DNA of 64,000 bases. It comes from Oopsacas minuta (lineage: Eukaryota > Porifera > Hexactinellida > Lyssacinosida > Leucopsacidae). The stretch lies in contig JAKMXF010000233.1 in NCBI GenBank assembly GCA_024704765.1, positions 496,001 through 560,000 on the forward strand, written 5' to 3'. Of this stretch, positions 1-13,345 are shown piece after piece. The notes below the pieces were generated by a model. It saw nothing but the letters and a program-made list of their open reading frames with translations, had not been told where the DNA came from and did not search any database. How positions within the stretch are numbered: the first letter of the stretch is position 1; each line of letters begins with the position of its first letter. A program made the translations under genes and the position numbers.

Positions 1-276
1 AAATGCCAATCAGATATCAGGAAGAGCCCAAACCACCAAATATTTGTGAGTTGCCATGGTAACCAAAGGTTCATCTATTATCTGGGTTCTTGGCTGGCAA
101 AGTACCAGTTCAGCAGCAATGAAGGACACAACCTTCGACCGTGAGACTCAAATATGCGAGGATCAATATGTCACCGTCCAAAAACGTGCCATTCCAGGAG
201 AGTCCTTGTCACAGAAGTATGACAAATCCCCAAATTCCCCAAATATTTGTGAGTTACCATAGTAACGGCTACATAC
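1..276. other. IP3 receptor intron, non-coding
   Basis: This follows the donor at 276 of the last visible IP3R exon (minus strand). It contains two copies of a short repeat, near 30-65 and 232-266, that share an AAATATTTGTGAGTT core and are followed by a CCATGGTAAC-like or CCATAGTAAC-like tail. No gene is seen. Confidence 0.6.
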
Positions 277-3200
277 CTGTACAGCTTCATTGACAACGGC
301 ATCCAATTCAGGAGGGAATACAGCAATCCATTCTTTGCTGAGTTTATGTATGACCTCTAAACAATTTTGCACAGCTACCCATTGAGCGTCTGAGAAATCT
401 GGATAGAGGTTTTTGGAGGCCAGCAGCTGGGCTATATGTTGAATTAGTTGTATGAATATTTCTGAGTGTTTTGGCTAGATAAACGCAAATAGAAATGTAA
501 ACAATGGGTGTTGTGCCCGTTTAAATGAGCGGGGTCCCCAACCAGTCGACCCCCCTGACCTCCTCCCATATACTCCTTGCTGTCCGTAGGCCAAAAAGGT
601 GTCCAAGAACCGCAGGTTGGGAACCACTCGTATAATTTTTATGAATTCGTGGCTAAATAACCGAAGTGATTCTAATTAGAGATGTTAAAATAGGACTGTT
701 AAACCTGAGAGAGTCTTCTCTGTGTATTATTAGCATAGCCAGAGGAAAAGGTGCTAACAATTGGAACTATGAAATCCATAACATAAGTCTTCCGATGTGC
801 TTCTTGAGCACTCAAACCTCCAGGTTCTGTATGTTTAAACACCTAACAAAATAAGGAATTCAAAACATACACAAGAGACTCTTGTTGATACGCTAGGGAC
901 CGTAAAATTTGAAAACTTCCCGCCTATATTATAAATTTCCTGTGAATATCTTAGAATTCCAATGATGTTTTGTGGTATCTAGGTTGTATTGAATGAATAT
1001 TTACTCACCATAGCAATATCGTATATGAAGTATTGTAGAATAGTCCACAGAGTTTTCTTGTTTATAAGGTCAGGGTCGAATATGACGTAAGCATGTAGGA
1101 GTAGGTTAGCATACTCCTTCTTAACCTAAGAGAGATTAAAGGTAAACAAACAACAAACTATCCAACTAACAAGTAAGGAAGCTAACAAACAAGTAAACAA
1201 GCTAACAAACAGGTAAACAAACAAACAAACAAACAAACAAACCTCTGCATTCGTAATACTACTATTACATAACACCTTAGCCAAATCCTCTAAAGTAATA
1301 ATAGACTGACACTTGAGTATCGTGTGTCCATTCCTACCCTCTACACAGAGGGCGATTAGCTTTATCAAGTTTAGATGATATTTATACCCTCTTAACAGGT
1401 CCTCATTGTTCCTATACATTGATTCTTCTAACATTTGTAGGGATTTCTCATCGTTACAGAGTTTTAGTACATCATCTGAACTCATTAGCTAAAGGGGTAA
1501 TAAAGTGTAACTTCCACGAACGGTGTAACAGGGGGCCAAAATGAGACCCCATCTGGGGAGGTTCATTTCTATGGGCCTAGGAATTCGCTCCAGAAGTTCC
1601 CCGTATATTTATTAAGGTAATGGGAAGAGCTATGAACTTGAAACTTGGTATGTAGGTGTCATATGATATATATTTTAGAAGGTGTTAAAATATCTAAGCC
1701 AAATTTTGACACATCTCTGAGAAAAGGTGATAAATGCTATGGCCACTCAGATTAGAGGGTTTACCCAATTCATACCAATTGACTCAAATTGGACAAAATA
1801 GGTGTCAAATGGACCAATTATGTATGAAACACGTAAATAAACAGACTCACAGTATTCATGATAATATCCTGATTCTTCACAATACATTTATTCTGTACTT
1901 TGACTACTGTTTGAAAGAAGTGTAAATATGCCATATTTGGTACTGATTCCTTCTCTATAGCTGAGATAAATTTCTGGATAATATCCTCTGTTACTTTCAT
2001 GCACAAGTCCTCGTTATTCTCAAATATACTGCGTAGAGTGTTGGATTCTTCAACCTACAAGTGTGAAAATCATATTTAGTAGGAGCTCTATTAGTGGGGA
2101 GGTCAAGCAGGCGGATAACTCGATGCCAGCTAACCAGAGGTGTTAGCACTTATCGCATCCGTTAACTCAAACAGATTTGATCCCCCTGAAGGTTCGAGAT
2201 ACCGGATGTAACCTGTACTCATATACTTACTGCATTATCTGTATTAAGTAACATCTTTATATCTTGGTATAATAATTTCTGGTTATTTTCATTTCCTCTA
2301 CAGAACTTCTGTAGAAATCTGTGTGCTTCGATGATTATTGACTCAGAAGAAACGTTCTAGTAAATAATAAAGATACATATTGTTGTTTATGTATTATCAA
2401 AAGCTCCAATGCCCAGCTAAAACGCGAAATTTCGTCCACAATTTAGTGAGACACTGCGGCACTTCAAAAATTAACTCACCTTTTCCTTAATAGCCATCTC
2501 AATAAGATTCAACACGCTTCTATGAGAACCCAAATTCCTCAATAATCTCTGTACATGAACTCTACGAGAAGTATCCTCATGACACAAGTTAGACAGTCTT
2601 AATAGAATCTAGAATATAATTAATTTGATAAATTTGCACCCTAGGGGATGGTTTGAGGGGTGTTCAAAATTTTAGCACCCTTGGAAAGGGGAAAGATCCC
2701 TTAGATAGATTTTTGGAAGCACTGTCCTCATCTTATAAACACGATACCACGAGCTACACACCTCAGCGAGGAGGGGATATAGGAAGGGGTGTATCACACA
2801 CCCTATGACTCACCATTTCCGGATTATGCATCAAGGAATCCTCAACTCTAATAGATAGTCCCCTCATAGAATGTCCACGGGTAACCCTCCCCCCCTCCTT
2901 GTAGTCATCTGATAATGAAAGGGATTTTCTGTCTAAGAATTTCTTCAGGTTTTCTAAGGCATCTTTGATTTTAAGATAATCTTCTCTGTCTGGTTCTGAT
3001 ACTAGCATTTGTATCTGGAGAAAGAGATTATCACAATATCGGCGCGGGGAATATTATAAATAGGCGGGAAAATGTATATAGTCATGTTGGTCAAGACATA
3101 TTTGCAAAAAAGGTGTGAAGATATGGTTAATCATATGATAAATGCTATATACCTGTTTAAAAGCATGAATGAACTCTTCTCTCTGATTAAAGTGTCTGAA

Positions 3201-6200
3201 AAGAATGCTTAGAGATTCCTCTTTAATACGTTTAATCAGTTTCTCTTCTTTTGAGATTTTACCCTCAGTTATTAGGAATAGAAGCACTTTTACTAACTTT
3301 TTACCAGATTCATCATCCAGTGATAGTATTTTACAAGATCTAGAAAGGTGTGAAAATATGTGTATAGCCCTCAGGGATTGGGTAGTTCCATAACTTCACC
3401 CTCAGAGCGGAGATTCCCAACCATATTTACTCGTGGACCCTCTTTAACAATTTTAACACATTCTGAGATCCTGTGGACCCCCGATTAGGAACCGATACCC
3501 TAGGGCGTGTTCAGAGGTCAAATCCACATGTATAGTATATGAACCGAATCTGTGGAATTGGAACTAACAATTCACACCTGTTGTGAACACATTCAAACAC
3601 TTACTTTGACTGGAAATACTTATCTACTTCAGTAATCATATCAAGATGATCCTCTGGGAGTATCGCCCCTTCTTTATGTCCTTTTTGTGTGTATTTATTC
3701 TTGAATAAAACTAGAATTATTGACAAACGTATGTCTAATCTTAGGTTCATAACGAAGTCAATTATCTTCAGAACCTCCAGGTAAGTTGTTTGTACCATTT
3801 CCTGAGAATATTGGAAATATTATTAGCGAGAAAATTGTCGGTATTTTCAAGAATTTATAGTTTCACCCACAGAGTTATAGGAAAGTTATTCACATACCTT
3901 TTGTTCAATCTGTTCCTTGGCTATTTCACATTCTTTCTGTGATCCAACATCTATCATGTTCTTCTCAATTAACCCCAACAAAGTGTCCGTTAAGTTGAGA
4001 AGTTTATCGAATGAATAGAATCCGAATTTTACCAGCATCTCTGCTGTGTGAACTAACTGAAATATTAATTAAGTAAAACCTGAATAGTTGTGTATCCTAG
4101 CGACATAAATAGACCCCTGATGAGGATTCAGTGGACCATATACCCCAGGACCGCCACTGGTCAAGAGTAACAAACCTCAAATATAAATTGATCTTGCTCC
4201 AGACTACATCCTAACATACAAACTTCTCTAGATAATTCCTTCTTAATATATTCCGTAGTTTCCATAAGACAATCATACACGAGGGTATCGTTCTCATTGT
4301 CTTGAATCTCATCCTCTAAGAGTTCTGGTACCTCCTTCATTAATTTCCTAACAAATGCAGAGAATAGTGTAGATTTTGTTAATAGTTTCATAGCAACAGA
4401 AGAGACACTAAATAATGCTGAAAAATGGAATTTATTCGCGGCTAATATCCCAAAATTCATTCTTTCCCGCGTCAAACAAAACACATTATGGCAACGGATT
4501 GAAGATGTAAGCGGGACATGATACTCCGAAAATATGAATCGACATGTTACTTACGAATTTCTGGTGATGACTAGTCCTATCTCTTGAGGTATATCTTGCC
4601 ATAGTCTAGCATACTCTATTGGGGATATTAATGTCTGTGGGTTAACATCCAAGTACATTGTCTGTAGCAACTTGCAATATACAGCTCGTAAGCTGAGAGG
4701 AAGATCTGTATCCTTCATGCATCTAGATAAACATGGTTACCATTAGTTTGTTTGTTTACTAGTTTGTTTTCCTGTTAGTTTGTATATTTGCTTGTTTATG
4801 TATTCGTCTTAGCTTGTTTGTCAGTCTATTGTTTGTGTATTTGTTCATAGTTCTGGCATATCTTCCACCAAATAAGTAAACGAATTAGCAACTAAATTCC
4901 TACAAATATGAACTAACTGAAAAACTGTCTGTATAGTGAGTTGTTCCTTGAGTGACGGATGATCGATAGCTGAATAATGTCTGCCGTAACATAAAGACGA
5001 ATACAACTCTAACTGCCATTTCCAATACTCATAAACCCTAGAGTACTTTGAGTCAGATTTCCTTTCACATAATTCTTTTTGTCCAATTCTATCCATTGAT
5101 TCGTTCCAAGGGACTTTTAACTGAAACCTGCCGTCCATTTCGTTGTCATCATCTTCATAACTAGAGGGGGATATTTAAACCAGTGGATCCATTTGTGTTC
5201 CACGAACGACAGCAATGGCGTCCACAGATGGGAACCGTCTGGACTGGAGGAGGTGATTGGATGAGAACATTGCCCCAGATTTGAGGATAGGGATTCATAC
5301 ACCATACTTATGGATATGACCTCTGAACATGCCTCGGAGGGTGAAATTAACAAAAATACATAAATGTTAACACCTATCAAACTCACATAATCTTAATTAA
5401 CATATTCTGTATGGGTTTATCAAGTAAATTACTCTTCACAAGTTTCTGTACAGACCTTGATATAGGAGTATCACTATTCTTCATAACACATAACGCACAC
5501 AAATGCTGTAAATATCTCGCATGTTTGTATTTATTCAATAAATCAAGGAACATGTTTATTTGTTCGTGTCCCATGTATATGTCTAGCACTTTAGCATTTT
5601 GCTTGACTAGGTGTGCCATCGTTTCTTCTGCGTTAATGCCTTTACCCAGTTGTTGTTGCATGAACCAGAAGAAGTCCTTGGCAACGTATTCCTGTAATTG
5701 GAATGTAGGGTAAGTATAGGAAATAAACAGTATAGAGAGAGAGGATTCAAGATAGAAAGGATAATATTAAAAGGTGTTACAATCTGTGTGTTAGGAGCGG
5801 AATTGATATTTTAGGGGTAATGAATATTTTAAGCGGGTAAGTATAATTCTAGGCGGGTAATGAATATTTTACACACGTAAGTATAATTCTAGAAATCTAG
5901 AGGGTGAAAATCCACAAAATCGGAAAATTTTCATGAATCCAGAAATTGTCACTACCTACATTTGTGTCGCAATTAAGAGGTGTTGATAATATCTCATAAA
6001 CCCGCCAAATACCTTACCTGGTTCTTTCTATATCCGTCCAATGAATGTCTAATTAATCTGTAACAAAGTTTAAACAAATGCAAACTTCCTTCAAACTTCT
6101 TTTCCGGTAAATTTTTCATCTGTACTCTCTTATCCTGATTTATATCATAAGGCCTCTTCAATAATCTGAATATCTAGATAAACTAGAACTATTAAATGGA

Positions 6201-9200
6201 ACTAAGTGTTAAGAACAAGGCGGCGAAAGGGGGACCAACTGACCTCTTTTAGAATATTCTGTTCTCTGATTAGTTTTTGCCTCCTCTGTACAGACTCATT
6301 CTGGATTAGTTCTACTTTAAGAGCATCATCTGTACTACCTACACACAAGACAATGATATCTGGTCACATCGATTAGAACAGAAACACATATAACTATTTG
6401 TTTGTTTGTTTTAATTCGTATATTTGGATCAGAAATCTACTTGGCCGCAAGGGGAATTTCTGGACCGAGACTTTTCCTGTAAGAATTGAAATATCAAGGT
6501 GGAACTTATGTCATCCATGGTTGCTGAACTGACACTTTAGGTGCCAGCCAAACACCTAGACCCATTTATGGATATTTCCCAAAGACAAACAACAAACAAA
6601 CAAACAAACAAACACTTGCCTTCTTTCCCACATAGAAATAGCACTAATTTTTCCAAAAGCTGTATAAGTATTTTCAATTCATTAGGCAACAGTTCCTCCC
6701 ATCTTGTACTCATAGAGTGTATCATCTTAGCAGCATCTGTAGCGAAGTCTAAATCTCTTACTTCTTGAGTAGGCACGAATAGAAGGGCGAATGCTTCTTT
6801 GTCTTCCAAGCTCTTAGAGAGTCCTACCTAGAGGTGGGGTTTATCATATGATTAATCATATTTTCACACCTTTTGGTGAATATTCAAAATTATCCAAGAG
6901 ATTAGCTTTCAGCTCCTAATTAGGTGTAAGCAGGGACGTAGAATTCGATTTTTACACTTTCAAATGTCTAACTTTGTCCCCATTTAAGTGAAGTATCCTG
7001 AATATACATATGACCTTCTGCTGTCGCGTCGCCCGTGGTCTACGAAGAGGTGTTGCCCAGCTCATCAAGGCGCCGAACAGAGCTCCCCAGAGGTGTCAAT
7101 AACAATAATAGTCAAATATACGTATGTATGTATGCACTTACCATAGTATTGTTAACACATAAAGGAATGCTAGTAGATTTAACCCAGGAGTTAGTAGCTA
7201 CGTGGTAAAGACGTATATAAGCTTTATTATAAATACTGTCATTATCTCCTTCATTACGTGTGGGATATATTTGGAATAGTGTCTGGTCCTCTAACTCGTC
7301 AGAGATCTCATCTAGACGCTCCTTTAGCTCGCCAGGTTTCTTATCTCGACGGGCATCTAGTCTGAAGTAGGGTGCTCTTTGGAGACCGATTGTAAGGACG
7401 TATTCAGTCTATATTGGATTAATTAGTATTTACATATATTGAGACGTAAACAAACAAACAAACAAATAAAACCTGTTCGGTACTGTCCTCTATGTGTATA
7501 GGTCTAGGACCATCATCATCCAATTGTTTGAAGGCAGGATTCTCACAAGCGAGTCCAAACGGAACAACAGTTAGATACTCCCTAGAAGCGAGGTGTTTAA
7601 ACCTCATCAGAGACCCATTCCATTTAGCTGACCCACTGCGAAATGGCTGACCTAGCTGCACCAACTAAAACGTAAACAACAATGATTAAAAGTGGCACAA
7701 AAGTGGCAATTGTGTCAGATAAAAAATCGTGACTCTCACTACACACCTGACGGTAATGGTGAGTGTAAATGAGTCACCTGTCCCACCAACCCCTGCCCAT
7801 ACCACTGAGATGGCATGATGCCCAATATGCAGTGTATACCGGTTATAAGAACACTCTTGTGAGTAGCATACATGTTCTTATATCTGGTATAAATATACAG
7901 GAATATATGAGAACCGTTATCCAGAGGATGGTGCTTATAACCTGCATCAACTGTACGTCCTAAAATTGGTGACAGCCTTTGGGAACACTTGCACCTGGCA
8001 CAAACTATGCCACCTACCACCATCTATGGCACTGACACAACACCTAATATATGCCAAAATGATGACAAGTGCATTACCTGTGCCTCCCACATAGCCTTGC
8101 TAGAAGTAGCTTCAGTAGGATTAGGTCTAGCAGAATATCTGAGAAATACACTGTGTCCTAACTTCTTCTTATCAAAATCTTTAGCCTTTTTATACTCTTC
8201 TCCCTCTCCGTGAGGATCACATGTTAAGAACTTCTCTTGCTCCGCGTGGAATAATCGAATAACACTTCCCTACAGATAGAACATACAGTAGACTACGGTA
8301 ACTGGGGCAACACCTTGACACGGTTGAAGTGGCGTCAGATGTACTCACCCCCTTAAGGTTAACTTCTTTATCATCAAAATGGTCCATAAACAAATACAAT
8401 TTCCAACTAACACCATTCAGTGCTCCTTGTTGTGATGACATAGCATTAACCTATAAACAACAACAAACAAATAAACAAATATTGCTGACTGGAGAGAGAT
8501 ACAAACTTGAAGTTTGGCATGTGTGAAATGTGAAATATCTAGTTACCCTTTCAAATATCTAAGCGATATCTCACTAATCTCTGAGAAAAGGTGACAAAGT
8601 GTTCTATCCCATGATAATATATTGGAAATTGCCTAACGAAGATTGAGGAACTGGAAAGGGTTACAAACTAGAAATTTGGAAAATGTGTGGAATGTGATTA
8701 ATTAGTGGAAATCTCCACATATCTCTGAGAAAAAGTTACAAATAATGTGTATGCATATATGAACTAAAGCTATAACAACAATAAATCTCACCTCAAATAA
8801 ATCTGGATAATCATTCAAATGCTTGTCAGATACATGAATAGGTTGATTAGCATGATAAGGCATTAACGTAACTTTATCACAATTTAATACCTAGACAAGA
8901 GTATTATTAATATTTTATCACCTCTGGGGGAGGGGGGGCTCTTACGGACGCTTGGATAATATCCAGTCAGGGATGATAACCCTCTGAGTAGAACATTACT
9001 CACCTCGTCTCCTAAGGCTTTTCGTTTGAAGATAGGACGAATATGTAGCCAGCAATTCTAATAGGAAAATAGAAATAATAATTGTTTGTTTGTTTGGATA
9101 GGTTGAAGAACTGATTTATACTTGTAAATAATAATAATAATAACAAACCTCACTTCCTTTAGCATTCAGAGATACTCTCATTGCTGTTTTCTCAACAAAT

Positions 9201-10074
9201 GCTGCTTGTTGTTTGTTTACAGTTAAAAACTTTCCACTTTTCATATGCAATAACTAAATAATAATAGCAAGAAATTATGGTGTCAAAATATGTAAACAGA
9301 TAAGTTCTAAAGGCGTGAAAATATGTATATAAATTACCTGACACACTGATCCATATTTTAAGATCTTTCCCTGATCTTTTTGAGCTTGTTTCTCATTTTG
9401 TGTCTCTTCTAATTCCGCAGCTTTCTGAAAGTAAATAAGAATTGTTTATTTGTTTATTTGTTTGTTTGTTGTTGGTTTGATTGTTTGATTGTTTACTTAT
9501 TTGTATTGGTTTATTGGTTTGTTTGTTTGTTTGTTTGTATGACACTTACCTTCCATTTAAGATAGTAGGCTAATTCTACAACATTAGTGTTCTTAGAGGA
9601 AATTCTCTCTGATCGTTCACATTGAGATCTTGCTGTGTATTTTAATTGAGGATATATTTTGAATAAACAATCTAAAGTAAACAGGTAAACAACAATTAAA
9701 CACTTCCTGTATAAAGTATATTATTACCTCGAATAGTAACTGGGGTGATTATTCATATTTTAACACCCTTGAACGGAGGACATAACATATAATCACATAA
9801 TCATAGCATTCTATACATGAATATATTCACCAACTCCCTAACGTGCTTCGGTGACGTGTTATGTCCCAGTTTCCATGGTTACTTCGTTGGTATTTGTCTA
9901 CACCCCTCAGCGAGGGAGGTGATCATTGAAGGGGGCTACTATTCGAGGTAATAGGTGTTAATTGAATTATAATCTGTACCACTAAATTTGTCAGGAGGAC
10001 AAGTCGGTTTTTCGTATAAATGCTTGACAGCACATCTCTCATCAACTAATCTAAACAATAAACATTAATAAAAC

Positions 10075-10130
<56 letters not shown>

Positions 10131-10287
10131 CATAAACACATATACTTGGATTATAAAATTCGTAGCTGACTGTAGCTTACCCTAGTGACGCTAGGTGTCC
10201 TTCTTTGAACAAGTTAGATCCTGGTTCAGATGTTGAGATTAGTGAGATTATATCACCTATCTTCAATGGGGCGTTGTCTGTTTCCAT
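277..10287 (-). CDS. ITPR: Inositol 1,4,5-trisphosphate receptor, N-terminal 28 exons (partial, 3' end outside window)
   Basis: ER Ca2+ release channel; only the cytosolic N-terminal part, about 1523 codons, is present. Exons run from the ATG at 10287 to 277: 10287-10181, 10050-9980, 9671-9550, 9424-9338, 9253-9149, 9057-9004, 8890-8792, 8450-8349, 8269-8078, 7664-7473, 7408-7142, 6827-6620, 6338-6244, 6173-6018, 5691-5387, 5160-4918, 4722-4555, 4407-4176, 4056-3898, 3801-3605, 3339-3153, 3014-2814, 2608-2480, 2356-2231, 2054-1851, 1488-1243, 1125-1009, 474-277. All phases close. The suppressor/MIR region is recognisable ([35 protein letters not shown]). The ligand core keeps the basic helix [19 protein letters not shown] and the motif GYRKNQEYVAK, which match the IP3-contact Arg/Lys and Tyr-Arg-Lys sites of vertebrate receptors. 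RIH-type helical repeats follow. The channel pore is not in the window. A ryanodine receptor is unlikely because the ligand-core motifs are IP3R-specific. Confidence 0.93.
7842..7952. repeat. Interspersed repeat in IP3R intron, inverted copy in plexin intron
   Basis: The segment containing ATCCAGAGGATGGTGCTTAT recurs in reverse orientation at about 52068-52145 (ATGAGCACCATCCTCTGGAT), with shared TATACCGGTT-type ends. Probably a small transposon-like element. Confidence 0.6.
9723..9952. mobile_element. MITE-like element, family 1 (full length)
   Basis: A 230-bp element in IP3R intron 2 with perfect 16-bp terminal inverted repeats, ATTACCTCGAATAGTA and TACTATTCGAGGTAAT. The interior has the shared words ATTTTAACACCC, CTCCCTAACGTGCTTC, GACGTGTTATGTCCCAG and CCCCTCAGCGAGGGAGG. 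It has no coding capacity. Further copies are listed separately. Confidence 0.8.
10077..10131. repeat. (CAA)n microsatellite
   Basis: Unbroken CAA triplet repeat of about 18 units in IP3R intron 1. Confidence 0.95.
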
Positions 10288-10968
10288 GGCAACGAACAAG
10301 GTGCTAAATATGTTTTCATAAAATGGTTTCTAGGTTGAAATTATAGAATGTAAGTATAGTGGAAATTCGGTAATAAGAACTCCCAATGTGATGAGAAAAT
10401 ATGAATAATTATTCACACCCTAGGAGCGTGTTCAGGGGTCAAATCTATATGAACTCCTCCTTCACACCTTTGGCGGAGTTCTCACCAAATTCAGGCCGGA
10501 CTGGGCAGGAGATAGCGACACAATAAGCCACTTAAACGACACAATTTTGCCATTTCTTAGTGTATTTAATCTAATACACATTATATAAGACTAATGTACG
10601 CAGATACAATACATTAGTAATCTAATTAGGTTAACACTTAATGGCTCAATGCGCTAATTTGGACACATAAGAGTATTAAAGCCATATGGTTACCACTTAG
10701 CACAAATGTTATGTAGAATAAGTGGATAATGATATTATATATCTACTCATTTTACTGATGGCTCCGTATGTTTGTTTACTTGTTTGTCTATGTATGTATT
10801 AATTAACACACGTGTTAGAAAATGTTCCATCTTCAAACTGCCCAACTTCCAGCACCCCTAGGGGGCCAAACTACCCCCTAAAACGAACCCATAACACATA
10901 TCATATAACTGTCATTATACTAATAATTGACATATAATACTGTAAGAGAATCCTTGTATTACTATTTG
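10288..10968. other. Intergenic stretch between IP3R start and PDAP1 stop
   Basis: This is the upstream region of the IP3R gene and the downstream region of PDAP1, both on the minus strand. No long conserved ORF, RNA gene or clear TATA box is visible. It presumably holds the IP3R promoter. Confidence 0.5.
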
Positions 10969-12555
10969 TTATTTTAATGATGCTAGTTTCTGTTGTGCTT
11001 TCAGTTCTTTTGCTAAACAAGAAAACAATAATAAATTCAGAAGGATAAAGGTGACAAACGTATGACTTATCAGATCCAGGCACCGTCTGTGTAGGCTACA
11101 CTGTACTATAACGAAAAGCTTTGGCAATCCCACGAGTTTAACATGTATAAAATAATCAATTCCGGTTATATAGAACCTCAAGGGACCGTGATAATTACTT
11201 TGATGTTACCTATGAAATATCCGTGTTAGATATTACGGGAGTTAACTGGATATTCACAAACCTTTCCTCTCCATTTCTCTCCGTCTAGCTGCCTCCTCCC
11301 TCTCCTTCCTTATTTGATCTAATCTAGCTATATCTCTTTTGGCTTGTGCACTAGTTCCCTCCTGCATTTGTTTAAGCTGTCTCGCTCTGTCCTTCTCGGC
11401 TTGCATTTGTTCTCTAAAGATTGTAAAGTGGGTGTCAAAATATGATTAATCATATGATAAATAATAGGTGTTGTACATAATCCATGCTAATAGGAGCTGT
11501 ACACATCACAATGAATATCACATGGAGTAGACCAATAGGATTATATGAATAGTATAAATACCTTTGTTTACGAGTCATTTTAACTTCTCCCATTTCGTCA
11601 ATTCGTATTTCCTGTTTCGCCTTCGTTCTGTTTGGATTTTCAACTTCAATTAGATGGCTTATTCCCTTGTATTTCTCCTATTAATATATAAGAACATTTA
11701 GATCAGTGGTTCCCAACCGTATTCACTCGTAGACCCGATTAACCGGTGTGATTAACAGTGTTTCATCCAGACATTTGGGCAAGAGGGGGCATTTAAGATT
11801 CAAGGGGGGCAAATGCCCCTCCCCGCCTCCCCTTAATGAAACCCTGATTAACACTATTGGTATAGTTCTGTTTCTGGATAATTGACCCGAATAACCGGTA
11901 GCTCTATTGAGCGGAGTCTATTGTATATATTATTAACGTCACTAACTGAATGCATCAAATAATATCATCATTATGCCCTGGTAACACAATAACACATAAG
12001 GAATGTATACCTCTTCATCACTAGAAGTATATTCATCATCATCATCTACTCCAGGCATGAAGCTAGCGCCTTCATTATTAGTAGGTTGTATAGTGACGTC
12101 ATCATCCTCATTCACTGACTCTAGCGTAGGAGTAGGATTGCCTCTACGTTGCTAAAATAAATGAATTGGAACTAAAGGTGAATATAGAAATATGTGAGTT
12201 TTAATTACAACAATGTACCATCCATTCAGCTTCCCTCATTCTCTGATCCTCTTCCTCTCTCAACTGATCCTCACTAGAGAATACTCTAGCTCCTCCTTTA
12301 TGCTTAACCTTCTGTCTAGGTCTACCTCCACCTAGATACAAACAACACCTTATGGAATGTATATGCATATTTACAAATCTATGAAATTCTGAGAATAATT
12401 CGTATTAGGGGAAATTTGTGAATACATGCAATAACACTATTACATTCCATAAATGCCAACCATAGTGATTAAAACAGCGTGAAGGAATGCTGTATTTCAG
12501 CGGGACGTAGTTTTCAGACTGGAGTAACAAAAACCGGGTTACGTTTTGGGGACAT
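10969..12555 (-). CDS. PDAP1: PDGFA-associated protein 1 (28 kDa heat- and acid-stable phosphoprotein)
   Basis: Small, charged, mostly disordered and helical phosphoprotein family found across eukaryotes. Six exons: 12555-12543 (short first exon), 12331-12219, 12151-12011, 11677-11562, 11413-11262, 11012-10969. The predicted start MSPKRGGRPRQKVKHKGG matches the family's Gly/Lys-rich N-terminus. An acidic segment follows (VDDDDEYTSSDEE), then the signature KGISHLIEVENPNR, a long charged helix (EGTSAQAKRDIARLDQIRK) and the family C-terminus ELKAQQKLASLK before TAA. The first exon is only 13 nt with a moderate donor (GTAACC), so the start is the least certain part; all later junctions are in phase. 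Confidence 0.88.
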
Positions 12556-13345
12556 TACACTAAAATGGGCCCAAAAAGCGTCCCCAAACGGGAAACAAAT
12601 ATCAAACACACAAACAAACTCACGCTTTGACATATGTATGTATTCCTATTTCTTGTATGTATGTAATATTATTAGCTTTTTATTGAATAACAAACTCTCT
12701 TTTGGTTGTAGTCTTCAAAAATATTCCATTATATATATGAGCTAAGTTCGAAAGAACTATTTATATGAATAAATCTATTAATAGCAACATTTGATAACTA
12801 GTGTAGTGATTGTTCAATACATGTAATCATCATTGGAAAAAGGTGTGATAAATAATATATCAAGAATACAGGGAAATATTAAGAAGTGGATCATGGGAGG
12901 GCAGGTAATTGGGCACGGGTACATATGACCCAAATAATATGGGAACAAACTCATAAATTTGAAACTCCAGCTGCAGGAGAAATGAATACCCGAGTATAAT
13001 CCATTGTAGTAGTTGATAATCACCCAAATCCATTCAATATATTATTTGATGACCTTCGTAGAGAAATGTCTCAAAGATTGGATAAACTGAACTGCATTCC
13101 TAGTACATCGAATAGTAACAAGGGTGATTATTTATATTTTAACACCCTTGGACATCGGACATAACATATAATCACATACTATATTCCATGAATCATAGCA
13201 TTCTATACGCGAATATATTCACCAACTCCCTAACGTCCTTCTGTGACGTGTTATGTCCCAGTTTCCATGGTTACCTCGTTGGTATTTGGCTACGCCCCGT
13301 GGGGGAGGTGATAATTGAATTAATTCCCATTTCCTAATATTTTAG
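12556..13345. other. Divergent intergenic region PDAP1 / TEX264-like
   Basis: This contains the left end of the tandem duplication unit (from about 12665) and a transposon-like repeat (13098-13322) that stops about 25 bases before the TEX264-like start codon. No additional gene is seen. Confidence 0.5.
13098..13322. mobile_element. MITE-like family 1 copy upstream of TEX264-like copy 1
   Basis: Shares the GGGTGATTATTTATATTTTAACACCC start and the CCCAGTTTCCATGGTTACC core with the full-length element at 9723. It ends 23 bases before the start codon. The right terminus is eroded. Confidence 0.7.

Noticed and set aside
2180-2215. GGTTCGAGATACC, resembling a tRNA T-arm
   Set aside because: No matching D-arm, anticodon stem or acceptor stem around it; no tRNA gene was found anywhere in the window.
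3205-3393. Plus-strand ORF over the IP3R exon
   Set aside because: Antisense of exon 21 of the IP3 receptor; no independent support.
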